Shown here piece by piece: positions 18,759-29,100 of a stretch of DNA of 64,000 bases. The stretch's first letter is position 1. Every line of letters starts with the position of its first letter. The stretch covers positions 62,001-126,000 of the forward strand of contig NZ_ALJF01000002.1 in NCBI RefSeq assembly GCF_000300855.1, read 5' to 3'. The DNA comes from Agrobacterium albertimagni AOL15 (GTDB lineage Bacteria; Pseudomonadota; Alphaproteobacteria; Rhizobiales; Rhizobiaceae). Both the position numbers and the translations under genes were made by a program. Under the pieces are notes generated by a model. It did no database searches and had not been told where the DNA came from. It was given only the letters and a program-made list of their open reading frames with translations.

Positions 18759-19721
18759 ATGAATACCATGCGGACTGCCATGCTGCTCGCCTTCATGACT
18801 GCCCTCTTCATGGGCGTCGGTTTCCTGATCGGTGGCAGGGGCGGCATGATGATCGCCTTCATCATCGCCGCGGGCATGAACTTCTTCTCCTACTGGAATT
18901 CCGACAAGATGGTGCTTCGGGCCTATCGGGCCCAGGAAGTCGACGAGCGGACGGCTCCCGAATTCTACATCATGGTGCGGGATTTGGCGCGCAATGCGGG
19001 TCTGCCGATGCCGAAGGTCTATGTCTTCGACAACCCGCAGCCGAATGCCTTTGCGACTGGTCGCAATCCTCAGAACGCCGCCGTTGCTGCGTCGACGGGA
19101 CTGCTGCAACGGCTCAGCCCGGAAGAGGTCGCAGGCGTCATGGCGCATGAGCTTGCCCATATCGAGAACCGCGACACGCTGACGATGACGATCACGGCAA
19201 CGCTCGCGGGTGCGATCTCGATGCTGTCGAATTTCGCCTTCCTGTTTTCCAGTGGCCGGAGTGATCGCAACAATCCGCTTGGTATAGTCGGCGTCCTCAT
19301 CGCCATGATCGTTGCCCCCCTGGCTGCCATGCTGGTCCAGATGGCAATCAGCCGGACGCGGGAATATGCGGCTGACCGCCGCGGCGCAGAAATCTGCGGG
19401 CAGCCGCGCTGGCTCGCATCGGCCCTGCAGAAGATCGCCGGCGACGCGTCTCACATCGAAAACGTGGACGCGGAGCGCAATCCGGCAACCGCCCACATGT
19501 TCATCATCAATCCCTTGAACGGTCAGCGAATGGACAATCTCTTTTCGACCCATCCCAACACGCGCAATCGTATCGAAGCGCTGCTGGCTATGAGCGATAT
19601 CCGGCCCGGGGGATCGACGCCGCCGGAGGCCCCTGTTAAGGCATCGCGCACAGCGCGTTCTGTTCCGACCACCGGTTGGGGACGCGGCAAAGCCGAACCA
19701 CCCAAGGGACCATGGTCTTGA
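18759..19721 (+). CDS. htpX: Membrane zinc metalloprotease HtpX
   Basis: HtpX degrades misfolded inner-membrane proteins. The 320-residue protein has two N-terminal membrane helices (about residues 4-22 and 28-46), the zinc motif HELAH at 130-134 within a helix, two further hydrophobic segments ([13 protein letters not shown] and [19 protein letters not shown]), and a downstream glutamate in [11 protein letters not shown] that completes the M48 zinc site. The C-terminal 40 residues are a variable tail. Its stop codon overlaps the start of rsmB by 10 bases, so rsmB translation is probably coupled. Confidence 0.96.
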   Translation: MNTMRTAMLLAFMTALFMGVGFLIGGRGGMMIAFIIAAGMNFFSYWNSDKMVLRAYRAQEVDERTAPEFYIMVRDLARNAGLPMPKVYVFDNPQPNAFATGRNPQNAAVAASTGLLQRLSPEEVAGVMAHELAHIENRDTLTMTITATLAGAISMLSNFAFLFSSGRSDRNNPLGIVGVLIAMIVAPLAAMLVQMAISRTREYAADRRGAEICGQPRWLASALQKIAGDASHIENVDAERNPATAHMFIINPLNGQRMDNLFSTHPNTRNRIEALLAMSDIRPGGSTPPEAPVKASRTARSVPTTGWGRGKAEPPKGPWS

Positions 19722-21100
19722 ACGACACATCGACGGGCAAACCGAAAAGCAAGCACAATGGCAGCAAAAAGCATGGAGAGCGTGCCCCTCGGCAGCCCTT
19801 GAAGCCAGGGCTCGAAGCCCGAATTGCCGCAAGCCGAATTCTGGCAGCGGTAATCGATCGGAAGACGTCGCTCGACGGCATGCTGGATTCAGAGCATGGC
19901 AATCCCGCATTCCTGCCACTGAACGATGCCGATCGCAGCCTCGTGAAGGCGATCCTTCAGAGCGCTCTGCGCCATCTGCCTCGGATCGAGGCGATTATCG
20001 GAGAATTGCTCGACACTCCGCTGCCGGACGGTGCCCGCTCCCTACATCACCTTCTGATCGTGGCTGCGGCGCAGATGCTCTATCTTGATGTGCCCGATCA
20101 TTCGGCTGTTGACCTTGCCGTGGAGCAGGCCAATGGCGATCCCAGAAGTCGCCGTTTCTCCAAGCTGGTGAATGCCATCCTGCGCCGCATCGGGCGTGAA
20201 AAGACAGAGCTTCTTGCTGCCGTGGATGATCTTCCCTGCATGCCGGACTGGTTCATGGCGCGCCTGACGCAAGTCTATGGCGAGCAACAAGCGCTTGCCA
20301 TCGCGGCGTCCCAGCTGGAGCCCCCGACGATCGATTTGACCGTGAAGTCGGATGCGGCCGGCTGGGCGACGCGGCTTGGCGGACAGGTCTTGCCAACCGG
20401 CAGTGTGCGTCTCGAGCGGTTTCGTGGCTCTGTGACCGCGCTTGAAGGTTTCGATGAAGGTGCGTGGTGGGTGCAGGATGCAGCCGCCGCGATCCCTGCA
20501 AAGCTGTTCGGTGATCTCACGGGAAAACGGGCTGCCGATCTTTGCGCTGCACCCGGCGGCAAGACGGCACAGCTGGTGCTCGCCGGCGGTGATGTCCTGG
20601 CGGTCGAGCAATCGAAGTCTCGTCTGAAGCGTCTGGAGTCCAATCTCCAGCGCCTCGGACTTTCGGTCGAAATCCGCTGTGCGAACCTGCTCGATCTCGA
20701 TGCGACAGAGACTTTCGATGCGATCCTGCTCGATACACCCTGTTCATCGACCGGCACCACGCGTCGCCACCCGGATGTTCTCTGGACAAAGAATGCGGCC
20801 GATATCGCCAAGCTGGCCGAACTGCAGGAGAAGTTGCTGCGTCATGCCGTGACACTCTTGAAATCGGGTGGCCGTCTGGTCTTCTCCAACTGCTCTATCG
20901 ATCCTTCCGAAGGCGAAGAGATTGTTGCCCGAGTGTTGGCGGAGGTCCCCGGTCTGCAATTGCAGCCGATCGACCCGGCAGACTGGCCCGGGCTGGAAGC
21001 AGCCATCACCGCCAAGGGTGAATTCAGGACCACGCCCGACATGCTTCGAGAAATTGGCGGGCTTGACGGCTTCTACGCCGCGGTCATTGCTAAAATTTAA
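19712..21100 (+). CDS. rsmB: 16S rRNA (cytosine967-C5)-methyltransferase RsmB
   Basis: RsmB (Sun) methylates C967 of 16S rRNA. The 462-residue protein has an N-terminal NusB-like RNA-binding domain (about residues 20-155), then a SAM-dependent domain with LCAAPGGKT, the DTPCSSTG motif IV cysteine and the [11 protein letters not shown] motif VI cysteine, the pair used by RNA m5C methyltransferases. The longest frame starts at 19676 inside htpX, but the ATG at 19712, preceded by AAGGGA, fits better. A lysine-rich N-terminal extension ([15 protein letters not shown]) precedes the NusB-like part. Confidence 0.94.
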   Translation: MVLNDTSTGKPKSKHNGSKKHGERAPRQPLKPGLEARIAASRILAAVIDRKTSLDGMLDSEHGNPAFLPLNDADRSLVKAILQSALRHLPRIEAIIGELLDTPLPDGARSLHHLLIVAAAQMLYLDVPDHSAVDLAVEQANGDPRSRRFSKLVNAILRRIGREKTELLAAVDDLPCMPDWFMARLTQVYGEQQALAIAASQLEPPTIDLTVKSDAAGWATRLGGQVLPTGSVRLERFRGSVTALEGFDEGAWWVQDAAAAIPAKLFGDLTGKRAADLCAAPGGKTAQLVLAGGDVLAVEQSKSRLKRLESNLQRLGLSVEIRCANLLDLDATETFDAILLDTPCSSTGTTRRHPDVLWTKNAADIAKLAELQEKLLRHAVTLLKSGGRLVFSNCSIDPSEGEEIVARVLAEVPGLQLQPIDPADWPGLEAAITAKGEFRTTPDMLREIGGLDGFYAAVIAKI

Positions 21101-21289
21101 CTAATATCTCAATAAACCTGTTGGGAAGTCTGCGTGAACGTGGACCGTCGCTCCGCATGGACGGGGCGCGGCTCTATGACTTGTCATTTCGTGCCCACGT
21201 CAGTAGCCCGAAGGCCTTATCCCTTCGAACTCCTTGGGCTCGGACAACCGGAATGGCTGGATCATCATGATCTGGTGACAGGAACCATT

Positions 21290-22966
21290 ATGCGAATCAA
21301 TGATCGCGTCCGACTGATCTCGCTCCACGTCGCCGAATCCTGGCGGCGTATGCGGCAGGCGGCTGCCATCGTGATGCCTTCTGCCGTGCAGCGGGGAGCT
21401 TTCCGCCTCAACCGAGTCGTCGTAGCGCCGACCGATCTCAGGGCGATCGACTCGTTTGTGGCGGATGAGGTCTTCAACGGACGCTTTCCACTTGCCGGAC
21501 GCGTTCTCGATACCGAGGGTCAATCTCCCTTCGAACTGGAGTTGCCGTCCGTCCAGTTTGCGCGCCGCCTGCACGGCTTCGGCTGGCTGCGCCATATTCG
21601 CGCCGACAAGACGGCAGCCGCCTGCGAGAATGCCCGATGGATCACGGACCAGTGGATCACCCTTCATGGCGGCCGCAGCAAGGGCGTCGCCTGGGACAGC
21701 GAGGTCGTGTCCCGGCGGATCATCAGCTGGCTTTCGCATTCACCGATCGTGCTTCACGAAGCCGATGCTGGCTTTTATCGCCGGTTCACGTCCTCGCTTG
21801 GGCAGCAGGTGCGCCACCTTCAGCGCCGCGCCGATTCAATGCCGGAGGGTCTCCCGCGCCTCAAGGCGCGCATCGCCATCGCCATGGCGTCGATCGCGGC
21901 CGAGGCGCGCCCTGCTGCCGTTCGTCGCGCTGGACGATTGCTTGACCGGGAGCTTGAGCGGCAGGTTCTGGCAGACGGCAGCCATGTCTCTCGCAATCCG
22001 CAGGCCTCTGTCGATTTGCTCTTCGATCTTCTGCCGCTGCGCCAAAGCTACATCAATCTCGGTCACGAGGTTCCCGCCAAGCTCATTCCGGTCATCGACC
22101 GGATGTACCCGGCCGTGCGCTTCTTCCGTCACAGCAGCGGCGATCTCGCCCTCTTCAATGGCGCCAGTTCGTCGCTTGCCACCGATCTCATGAGTGTCCT
22201 CCGATATGACGAAACGGCGGGGCAGCCCTTCAAGGCTCTTCCGCATGGCGGCTATCATCGGCTTTCCGGGGGGGACACCACGATCCTGGTCGACACCGGC
22301 AAACCCCTCTCGGCGCGGCTATCGAGCACGGCGCATGCCGGTTGTCTCTCGTTCGAACTGTCTTCGGGACGGAACCGCTTCCTGATCAACAGCGGGTCAC
22401 CGCGCTTTGCAGGGGAACGCCTCCGTCAACTTGCCCGTGCTACGGCAGCCCATAGCACCGTGTGCATTGGTGACGTTTCCTCGGCGCGGATCGCGCAGTC
22501 GTCCCGCCTCGGAACGATCATGCTGTCGGGTCCCTCCAAAATCGAGGTCGAACGACAGACCGGTCCCGATGGCAGTGACCGACTGTCGGCACGGCACGAC
22601 GGCTATGTAAAGCGCTTCGGTGTCTTGCACGAGCGGGAGATCCGCATCAACGAGCAGGGCACCAAGATCGCCGGGCGGGACCGTCTGCTGTTGCCGGACG
22701 GGTTGCCGACACCCAATCTGCCGGGTGCAGAGGTCATCGCGCGTTTCCATGTGCATCCGACAATCACCGTGGAACGTTCCGACGCCCGGAAGATACGGCT
22801 GGTGGCACCGGATGGCGAGAGCTGGTCATTCTCCATCCCCGTCGGTGAAATCGCGATTGGTGAAGACGTCTTCTTCGCCGATGTTTCGGGCATCCGCCCG
22901 TCGCAGCAGCTGGAGATTGTCTTCGAGGGGCCGGAAATACGCTGGTTTCTCGCGCATCACGCCTGA
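21290..22966 (+). CDS. Heparinase II/III family protein
   Basis: The product (558 residues from ATG 21290) has an N-terminal alpha/alpha-barrel-like part (FGWLRHIRADKTAAACENAR, then HVSRNPQASVDLL) and a C-terminal beta-sandwich-like part (GGYHRLSGGDTTILVDTG, then AHAGCLSFELSSGRN), the arrangement of heparinase II/III-type polysaccharide lyases; the Tyr in GGYHRL and the His in STAHAG lie where catalytic residues are expected. No signal peptide is visible, so an acting site in the cytoplasm or an unusual export route is implied. The frame runs open from 21134; I chose 21290 because of the GGAA upstream and the MRINDRVRLISLH start. The substrate is unknown. It lies between rsmB and purH without polysaccharide genes nearby. 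Confidence 0.8.
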   Translation: MRINDRVRLISLHVAESWRRMRQAAAIVMPSAVQRGAFRLNRVVVAPTDLRAIDSFVADEVFNGRFPLAGRVLDTEGQSPFELELPSVQFARRLHGFGWLRHIRADKTAAACENARWITDQWITLHGGRSKGVAWDSEVVSRRIISWLSHSPIVLHEADAGFYRRFTSSLGQQVRHLQRRADSMPEGLPRLKARIAIAMASIAAEARPAAVRRAGRLLDRELERQVLADGSHVSRNPQASVDLLFDLLPLRQSYINLGHEVPAKLIPVIDRMYPAVRFFRHSSGDLALFNGASSSLATDLMSVLRYDETAGQPFKALPHGGYHRLSGGDTTILVDTGKPLSARLSSTAHAGCLSFELSSGRNRFLINSGSPRFAGERLRQLARATAAHSTVCIGDVSSARIAQSSRLGTIMLSGPSKIEVERQTGPDGSDRLSARHDGYVKRFGVLHEREIRINEQGTKIAGRDRLLLPDGLPTPNLPGAEVIARFHVHPTITVERSDARKIRLVAPDGESWSFSIPVGEIAIGEDVFFADVSGIRPSQQLEIVFEGPEIRWFLAHHA

Positions 22967-23066
22967 TGGCGGGCATCTTGCGGTTTCCTCACAGGTGAAG
23001 CTGTGCTAGGCGGCGGCATCGCGCCCGCTGCCGCATTTCCGGGCGCCCGCCAGCTCGGAGAGAACC

Positions 23067-24683
23067 ATGGCCGTCGTTTCCAAGAAGATCCCCGCCCCCG
23101 ACCTCGTGCGCGTGCGTACCGCACTTCTCTCGGTGTCCGACAAGACCGGCATCGTCGAATTCGCCCAGGCGCTGCACCAGCGCGGCGTCCGCCTACTGTC
23201 GACTGGCGGCACCCACAAGGCTCTTGCTGCGGCCGGCCTGCCAGTCATCGACGTCTCCGAGATCACGGGCTTCCCCGAGATCATGGATGGCCGGGTCAAA
23301 ACGCTCCATCCGCTGGTCCATGGCGGTCTCCTGTCGATCCGGGACGATGCAGAACATGTCGATGCGATGAAGGCGCACGGCATCGAGGCCATCGATCTCT
23401 CCGTTATCAACCTCTATCCGTTCGAACAGGTTCGCGCCGCCGGCGGCGACTATCCGACCACCGTCGAAAACATCGACATCGGTGGACCCGCAATGATCCG
23501 CGCTTCGGCGAAGAACCACGCCTATGTCACCGTCGTCACCGATGCGGCCGACTATGCCGAGGTGATTGCCGCGCTCTCCAAAAATGACGGCCAGACGACC
23601 TATGCGCTGCGTCAACGCCTCGCAGCCAAAGCTTATGCCCGCACCGCCGCCTATGACACTGCGATCTCAAACTGGTTTGCAGAAGCGCTCGAGATCGAGA
23701 TGCCTGCCTACCGGACTGTGGGCGGCGTGTTGAAGGAAAAGATGCGCTATGGCGAGAACCCGCATCAGAGCGCGGGCTTCTATGTCACTGGCGACAACCG
23801 TCCGGGTGTCGCGACCGCGACGCTGCTGCAGGGCAAGCAGCTTTCCTACAACAACATCAACGATACGGACGCGGCGTTCGAACTCGTTGCCGAGTTTCCG
23901 CCGGAAAACGGCCCGGCCTGCGCAATCATCAAGCATGCGAACCCCTGCGGCGTCGCCACAGGCTCAAGCCTGGTCGAGGCCTACAAGCGGGCGCTTGCCT
24001 GTGACAGCACCTCGGCGTTCGGCGGCATCATCGCGCTCAACCAGATCCTCGATGCCGAGACCGCGCAGGAAATCGTCAAGCTCTTCACCGAAGTGATCAT
24101 TGCCCCTGACGTCACCGACGAGGCCAAGGCGATCATCGCCGCCAAGCCGAACCTGCGCTTGCTGACCACGGGCGGACTGCCCGATCCGCGCGCCCGCGGC
24201 GTAATGGCCAAGACGGTCTCCGGTGGTCTGCTTGTCCAGAGCCGCGACAATGTCATGGTCGAGGATCTCGACCTCAAGGTCGTCACCAAGCGCGCGCCAA
24301 CGGCGACCGAGCTCGAGGACATGAAGTTCGCCTTCAAGATCGCCAAGCATGTGAAGTCGAATGCGGTCATTTATGCCAAGGATGGCCAGACGGCCGGCAT
24401 CGGCGCCGGCCAGATGAGCCGTGTCGATTCCGCCCGCATTGCCGCGCTGAAGGCGGAAGACGCCGCCAAGGCGCTCGGCCTTTCGGCGCCGCTGACCAAG
24501 GGCTCCGCGGTTGCCTCCGAGGCCTTCTATCCCTTCGCCGACGGTCTTCTGGCCGCGATCGCTGCGGGTGCCACTGCTGTCATCCAGCCCGGTGGTTCGA
24601 TGCGCGACGAAGAAGTGATTGCAGCTGCCGACGAACATGGCGTGGCGATGGTCTTTACCGGCGTCCGTCACTTCCGCCATTGA
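23067..24683 (+). CDS. purH: Bifunctional AICAR formyltransferase/IMP cyclohydrolase PurH
   Basis: PurH performs the last two steps of IMP synthesis. The 538-residue protein has the N-terminal MGS-like IMP cyclohydrolase domain ([17 protein letters not shown] to about residue 200, with STGGTHKAL) and the C-terminal AICAR transformylase domain ([14 protein letters not shown] segment [14 protein letters not shown], then [13 protein letters not shown] and SDAFYPF-like [12 protein letters not shown]). Length matches the family. The start ATG at 23067 gives the normal N-terminus. A terminator follows 28 bases after the stop codon. Confidence 0.97.
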   Translation: MAVVSKKIPAPDLVRVRTALLSVSDKTGIVEFAQALHQRGVRLLSTGGTHKALAAAGLPVIDVSEITGFPEIMDGRVKTLHPLVHGGLLSIRDDAEHVDAMKAHGIEAIDLSVINLYPFEQVRAAGGDYPTTVENIDIGGPAMIRASAKNHAYVTVVTDAADYAEVIAALSKNDGQTTYALRQRLAAKAYARTAAYDTAISNWFAEALEIEMPAYRTVGGVLKEKMRYGENPHQSAGFYVTGDNRPGVATATLLQGKQLSYNNINDTDAAFELVAEFPPENGPACAIIKHANPCGVATGSSLVEAYKRALACDSTSAFGGIIALNQILDAETAQEIVKLFTEVIIAPDVTDEAKAIIAAKPNLRLLTTGGLPDPRARGVMAKTVSGGLLVQSRDNVMVEDLDLKVVTKRAPTATELEDMKFAFKIAKHVKSNAVIYAKDGQTAGIGAGQMSRVDSARIAALKAEDAAKALGLSAPLTKGSAVASEAFYPFADGLLAAIAAGATAVIQPGGSMRDEEVIAAADEHGVAMVFTGVRHFRH

Positions 24684-24710
24684 GGAAACCTGATCGCAGA
24701 GAAACTGAAT

Positions 24711-24739
24711 GGCCGGTGGAGCGATCCACCGGCCTTTTT
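24711..24739 (+). terminator. Rho-independent terminator of purH
   Basis: A perfect 10-base stem (GGCCGGTGGA, loop GCGA, TCCACCGGCC) is followed by TTTTT. The last T is also the first base of the complementary-strand stop codon of the adjoining MFS gene. Confidence 0.9.
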
Positions 24740-26115
24740 CACGAGGTCTTACCGTGGTCTGTCGCCGGGTAATTCGTCCTCAAGAGAAGGACGAGGCCGC
24801 CAATCAGAAACACCAGCAATGTGGCCATGCCGGCACGCGGTGAGCCCGACCATGCGGTGACCACAGAGAAGGACAGCGTCGCAAGGAAACTCGTCGCGCG
24901 GCCTGATAGGGAGTAGATCCCGAAATAACGGCCGGCTTCGTGCAGTTCGACGCTGCGGGCGAGATAGGAGCGCGATGAGGCCTGAACGGGGCCGAAGGAC
25001 ATGCCAATCAACAGGCCGTACAGGACATAGGCCTTTTCGGCGGGGGTGGCGAACAGCCCGTCGGTACCTGTGATCGGCAGGCTCAACAGCCCGAAGAGGG
25101 TGAAGTCGACGCCGGTCGAGATGATCCCGAAGGTGGCAACGATCAGCAATCCCAAGCTCACCATGACCACCACCTTGGAGCCGAGTGCCCTGTCCACCCG
25201 ACCGGCCACGAGGCAGCCGAAGATCGCGACGATGTTGAGAATGATCCCGTAGATGCCGATCTCCATCGTCGACCAGCCGAACATGGCGGCAGCGAAGACA
25301 CCGCCCAGCACGAGAAGTCCGTTGACGCCGTCCTGATAGATCATCCGGGCGATGAGGAAGCGCAGGATATTGCTGCGATGGCGGAGTTCAACAAGTGTCG
25401 AGCGGATCTCGCGAAGTCCGGACCGGACGGCCGCGCCTAAAGCTTTGCCCTTCGCTGCGTCCGGGGTGAAGAAGAACATCGGGAGGATGAAGATCAAATA
25501 CCAGACGGCGGAAATCGGGCCGGTAATGCGAGCGTCCTCGCCTGCCACCGGGTCGAGGCCGAACAAGGGATCGAGCCCGATCAGCGTCTTTCCGGTCGTC
25601 GGATTGCCGGCCAGGAAGAGCACCACGAAGATCAGCACGATCATGCCGCCCATATAGCCCATGCCCCAGGCGATGTTGGACACGCGCCCGACATCCTGCT
25701 GGCTGACGAGGCGCGGCATCATGGAATCGTTGAAGACGATAGAAAATTCTGCGGCGATGCTGGCGAGGATCATCAGCAGCATCACGAAGGCGACAGGCGA
25801 TCCCGGAGCGGCTGTCCAGAGAAGGGCGAGGCAGGCGATCTTGATCAGCGCGAAGAAGGCGATCCAGGGCTTCCTGGATCCGGACTCGTCGGCGATTGAA
25901 CCAAGAATGGGTGCGAGGATGGCAATGATGATGCCGGAAATCGTCGCCGCATTGCTCCAGGCCGTCTGGGCGCTCACCGGATCATCGGTCATCCGCGAGA
26001 CGAAGTACGGACCGAAAATGAAGGTCGTCACCACGGTGAAGAAGGGCTGAGCTGCCCAGTCAAAAAACATCCAGCCACGAACACCCCTGTCGATGGTGCC
26101 GTGGCTGGTCTTCAT
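24739..26115 (-). CDS. MFS transporter of the Atg22-like/UMF1 family
   Basis: A multi-spanning membrane protein of about 458 residues with twelve predicted hydrophobic segments. The N-terminal VRGWMFFDWAAQPFFTVV segment is typical of the Atg22-like (UMF1) branch of the major facilitator superfamily, and a LAPILGSIADESGSRK loop corresponds to the MFS signature between helices 2 and 3. Related yeast Atg22 exports amino acids from the vacuole; substrates of bacterial members are not known. A GTG at 26139 would add eight residues; I prefer the ATG at 26115, though neither has a clear ribosome binding site. It lies 31 bases downstream of the glutamate dehydrogenase gene, so an amino acid-related role is possible but unproven. 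Confidence 0.83.
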   Translation of the reverse strand: MKTSHGTIDRGVRGWMFFDWAAQPFFTVVTTFIFGPYFVSRMTDDPVSAQTAWSNAATISGIIIAILAPILGSIADESGSRKPWIAFFALIKIACLALLWTAAPGSPVAFVMLLMILASIAAEFSIVFNDSMMPRLVSQQDVGRVSNIAWGMGYMGGMIVLIFVVLFLAGNPTTGKTLIGLDPLFGLDPVAGEDARITGPISAVWYLIFILPMFFFTPDAAKGKALGAAVRSGLREIRSTLVELRHRSNILRFLIARMIYQDGVNGLLVLGGVFAAAMFGWSTMEIGIYGIILNIVAIFGCLVAGRVDRALGSKVVVMVSLGLLIVATFGIISTGVDFTLFGLLSLPITGTDGLFATPAEKAYVLYGLLIGMSFGPVQASSRSYLARSVELHEAGRYFGIYSLSGRATSFLATLSFSVVTAWSGSPRAGMATLLVFLIGGLVLLLRTNYPATDHGKTS

Positions 26116-26170
26116 GTCTGTACGTGTCGTCACGCGCACCCCCGGAGCCTCTAAAAGCCCGGGGACAGTG

Positions 26171-29100
26171 TCACCTCACGTGGTCCTGTGCAAGATCACC
26201 CAGGAGCCCGGCAGCGACAGCGAGCTTGGAAATGCTCGGTTCGCCACTGTCGACGATCGATGCCAGTTCCTTGCCGATCCGCTCGACACGGTTTCTGTCC
26301 GTCGCAATCCACGCCTGAACCGGTTGCAGCTCCTTGCCATGGCTCGTCAGCGCCACACAGACGATCTGTCTGCGCGCCTGACCGATTCGGTCGAGGCTAC
26401 GTGTCAGGGCCAGACTGTCGTAGTGGTCGGTCGTCTGGATCCGTCCGGCATTCTCGATGATGCGGCCGATGCGGAAGGCTTCGGAGACTGCGAAGAAGCC
26501 GCGCATGGCACCGGCGAAATCGGCGCCGGTGCGTTCGGCAATCTGCAGGATCTCGGGCAGCAGCTGCATGGTCTGCAGATTGACGACCTCAGCCGCCAAG
26601 GCTTGCGGCGCGCCGGCTTCGATGAGGGCGGTAATCTGGTCGTCGAAGTGCTGACGAAGGGCGGTCGGAACCGTCTTCTTGAACACGGGTGACGCTGAAG
26701 TGACCGCGGCCTTCAACTGCGCCACGGCATCGCCGATCGAACCCTTCACATAGCCGGTGTCGATCAGCAACCTCGTCATCGCGGCATAGATATCCGAGAT
26801 GATCGCATAGAGCCGGTTCTGGGTCTGCCCCGGGATCTGGGCGTCCAGGGCGTCGATCTTGTCCCAGAGCGGCGTCAGACCGAGCGCCTCGCGGGTGACC
26901 AGTGCGGCCTTGACGACGGTGTCCGGTGAGCTCCCCGTCGCGTCGCAGACCGAAACGACAAAGCCGGGGCCGCCACGATTGATGGCGTGATTGGCGAGAA
27001 CCGTCGCGATGATTTCACGGCGGAGGCGATGACCGGCGATGTCGCTCGCAAAGCTGTCGCGCATGGCGGCCGGGAAGTAGTTGAACAGCGTCGCCTCGCA
27101 ATAGCTGTCGTCCGGAAGGTCCGAGTCGATCAGCTGATCGAAGAGCACGATCTTCGCGTAGGAGAGAAGCACGCCGATTTCCGGCCTGGTCAGCGCCTTG
27201 CCCGAGACGTAGCGTTCCGCAACAGCGGCGGAATCCGGAAGTGTCTCGACCTTGCGGTTGAGGCGCCCCATGCCCTCCAGATAATCCATGAGCCGGCTCA
27301 GCTCTTCGCGATTGCCGGCTCCCTTGGCTTCGGTGAGCGAGATCGACAGCGACTGGAGGTAGTTGTTGCGCAGAACGAGATCTGCCACTTCGTCCGTCAT
27401 CTCGGCGAGCAGCACATTGCGCTTCTCCCGCGGCAGCCGCCCCTCCAGCATGGCCGGGCTCAAGGCGATCTTGATGTTGACCTCGACGTCCGAGGAATTC
27501 ACCCCGGCCGAGTTGTCGATCGCATCGGAGTTGCAGCGGCCACCATTCAAGGCGTAGGCGATACGGCCCTTCTGGGTCACGCCCAGATTGGCGCCTTCGC
27601 CGATGACCTTGGCGCGGACATCGGCTGCGTTGACGCGGATTGCATCATTGGCGCGGTCACCGACTTCGGCATCGGTCTCGGCTGCTGCCTTGATGTAGGT
27701 GCCAATGCCGCCGAACCACAGGAGATCCACCGGCGCCTTGAGGATTGCCGTCATGATATCCATCGGCGTGGCGGTGGTCGTTTCAAGACCGATGGCCGCA
27801 GCCGCTTCCGGGGTGAGTTTGACGGATTTCTCGGCACGAGAAATGATCATCGCACCAGCCGAGAGCGTCGAGCGGTCATAGTCCTGCCAGCTCGAACGCG
27901 GCAGATTAAACATGCGCTTGCGCTCGGCAAACGAGGTGGCCGGATCCGGGTTGGGATCGATGAAGATGTCGCGATGGTCGAAGGCCGCGATCAGCCTGAT
28001 CTTTTCCGACAGCAGCATGCCGTTGCCGAAGACGTCGCCCGACATGTCGCCCACGCCCGCCACGGTAAACGGCGTCGTCTGGATATCGGTATCGATTTCC
28101 CGGAAGTGCCGCTTGACCGTTTCCCAGGCGCCGCGCGCCGTGATGCCCATCTTCTTGTGGTCGTACCCAGCAGAGCCGCCAGAGGCGAAAGCATCGTCGA
28201 GCCAGAAGCCGGCTTCCTGAGCCAGGCCGTTTGCCGTGTCCGAGAAGGTCGCCGTGCCCTTGTCGGCGGCAACGACGAAATAGGGATCGTCGCCATCCGG
28301 CCGGAGGGTATCGGCTGGCGGAACGATGTCACCGGCGACGATGTTGTCGGTGATCGACAGGAGGGTGCGGATATAGGTCTTGTAGGCTTCCGTGCCGGCG
28401 GCGAACCAGGCTTCGCGGTTGGTCGCAGGCGGGAGTTGCTTGGGGAAGAAGCCGCCCTTCGCACCGACTGGCACGATCACGGCATTCTTGACCTGCTGCG
28501 CTTTGACGAGACCGAGCACTTCCGTGCGGTAGTCCTGTGCGCGATCCGACCAGCGCAGGCCGCCGCGGGCAACCTTGCCGAAGCGCAGGTGGACGCCTTC
28601 GACCTCGACACCGTAGATGAAGATCTCGCGGAACGGACGCGGTTCGGGCAGGCCTTCCAGCTTGTGCGGATCGAACTTGAAAGCGAGCATCGGGCGATCG
28701 CTTTGTTGATAGCCCTTCTGGTAAAAATTGGTTCTGAGTGTCGCCTCGATCGCATTGATGTAGCGACGCACGATCCGGTCCTCATCGAGGATCTTCACGT
28801 CGTTCAGTTTGCTTTCCAGCGCGCCGAGCAGTTCTGCGTGGCGGCTCTTGCGGCTTTTCTCGGCCAGCGAGACATCGAAGCGATTCTTGAACAGTGCCAC
28901 AAGGTCGGCCGCGATGGCCGGGTGTTTGGTCAGCGTTTCCGCCATGTAGGTCAGCGAATAGACCGCGCCGGCCTGGCGGAGATAGGCGGCATAAGCTCTC
29001 AGCACCGATGCCTCGCGGACAGTGACGCTTGCTGCGAGGATCAGGCGGTTGAATGGGTCGTTATCGACCGCTCCCGTAAAGGCAGCCAGAAAGGCTTCTT

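Noticed and set aside
21134..21289. 52-residue N-terminal extension of the heparinase-like protein
   Set aside because: It begins with no ribosome binding site and has no signal peptide or domain; the ATG at 21290 has GGAA upstream and fits the family start better.
26116..26170. Amino acid export unit formed by gdhB and the Atg22-like transporter
   Set aside because: The genes are adjacent and co-directional, but nothing in the sequence ties the transporter to amino acids; I left this as a possibility in the feature text rather than a finding.
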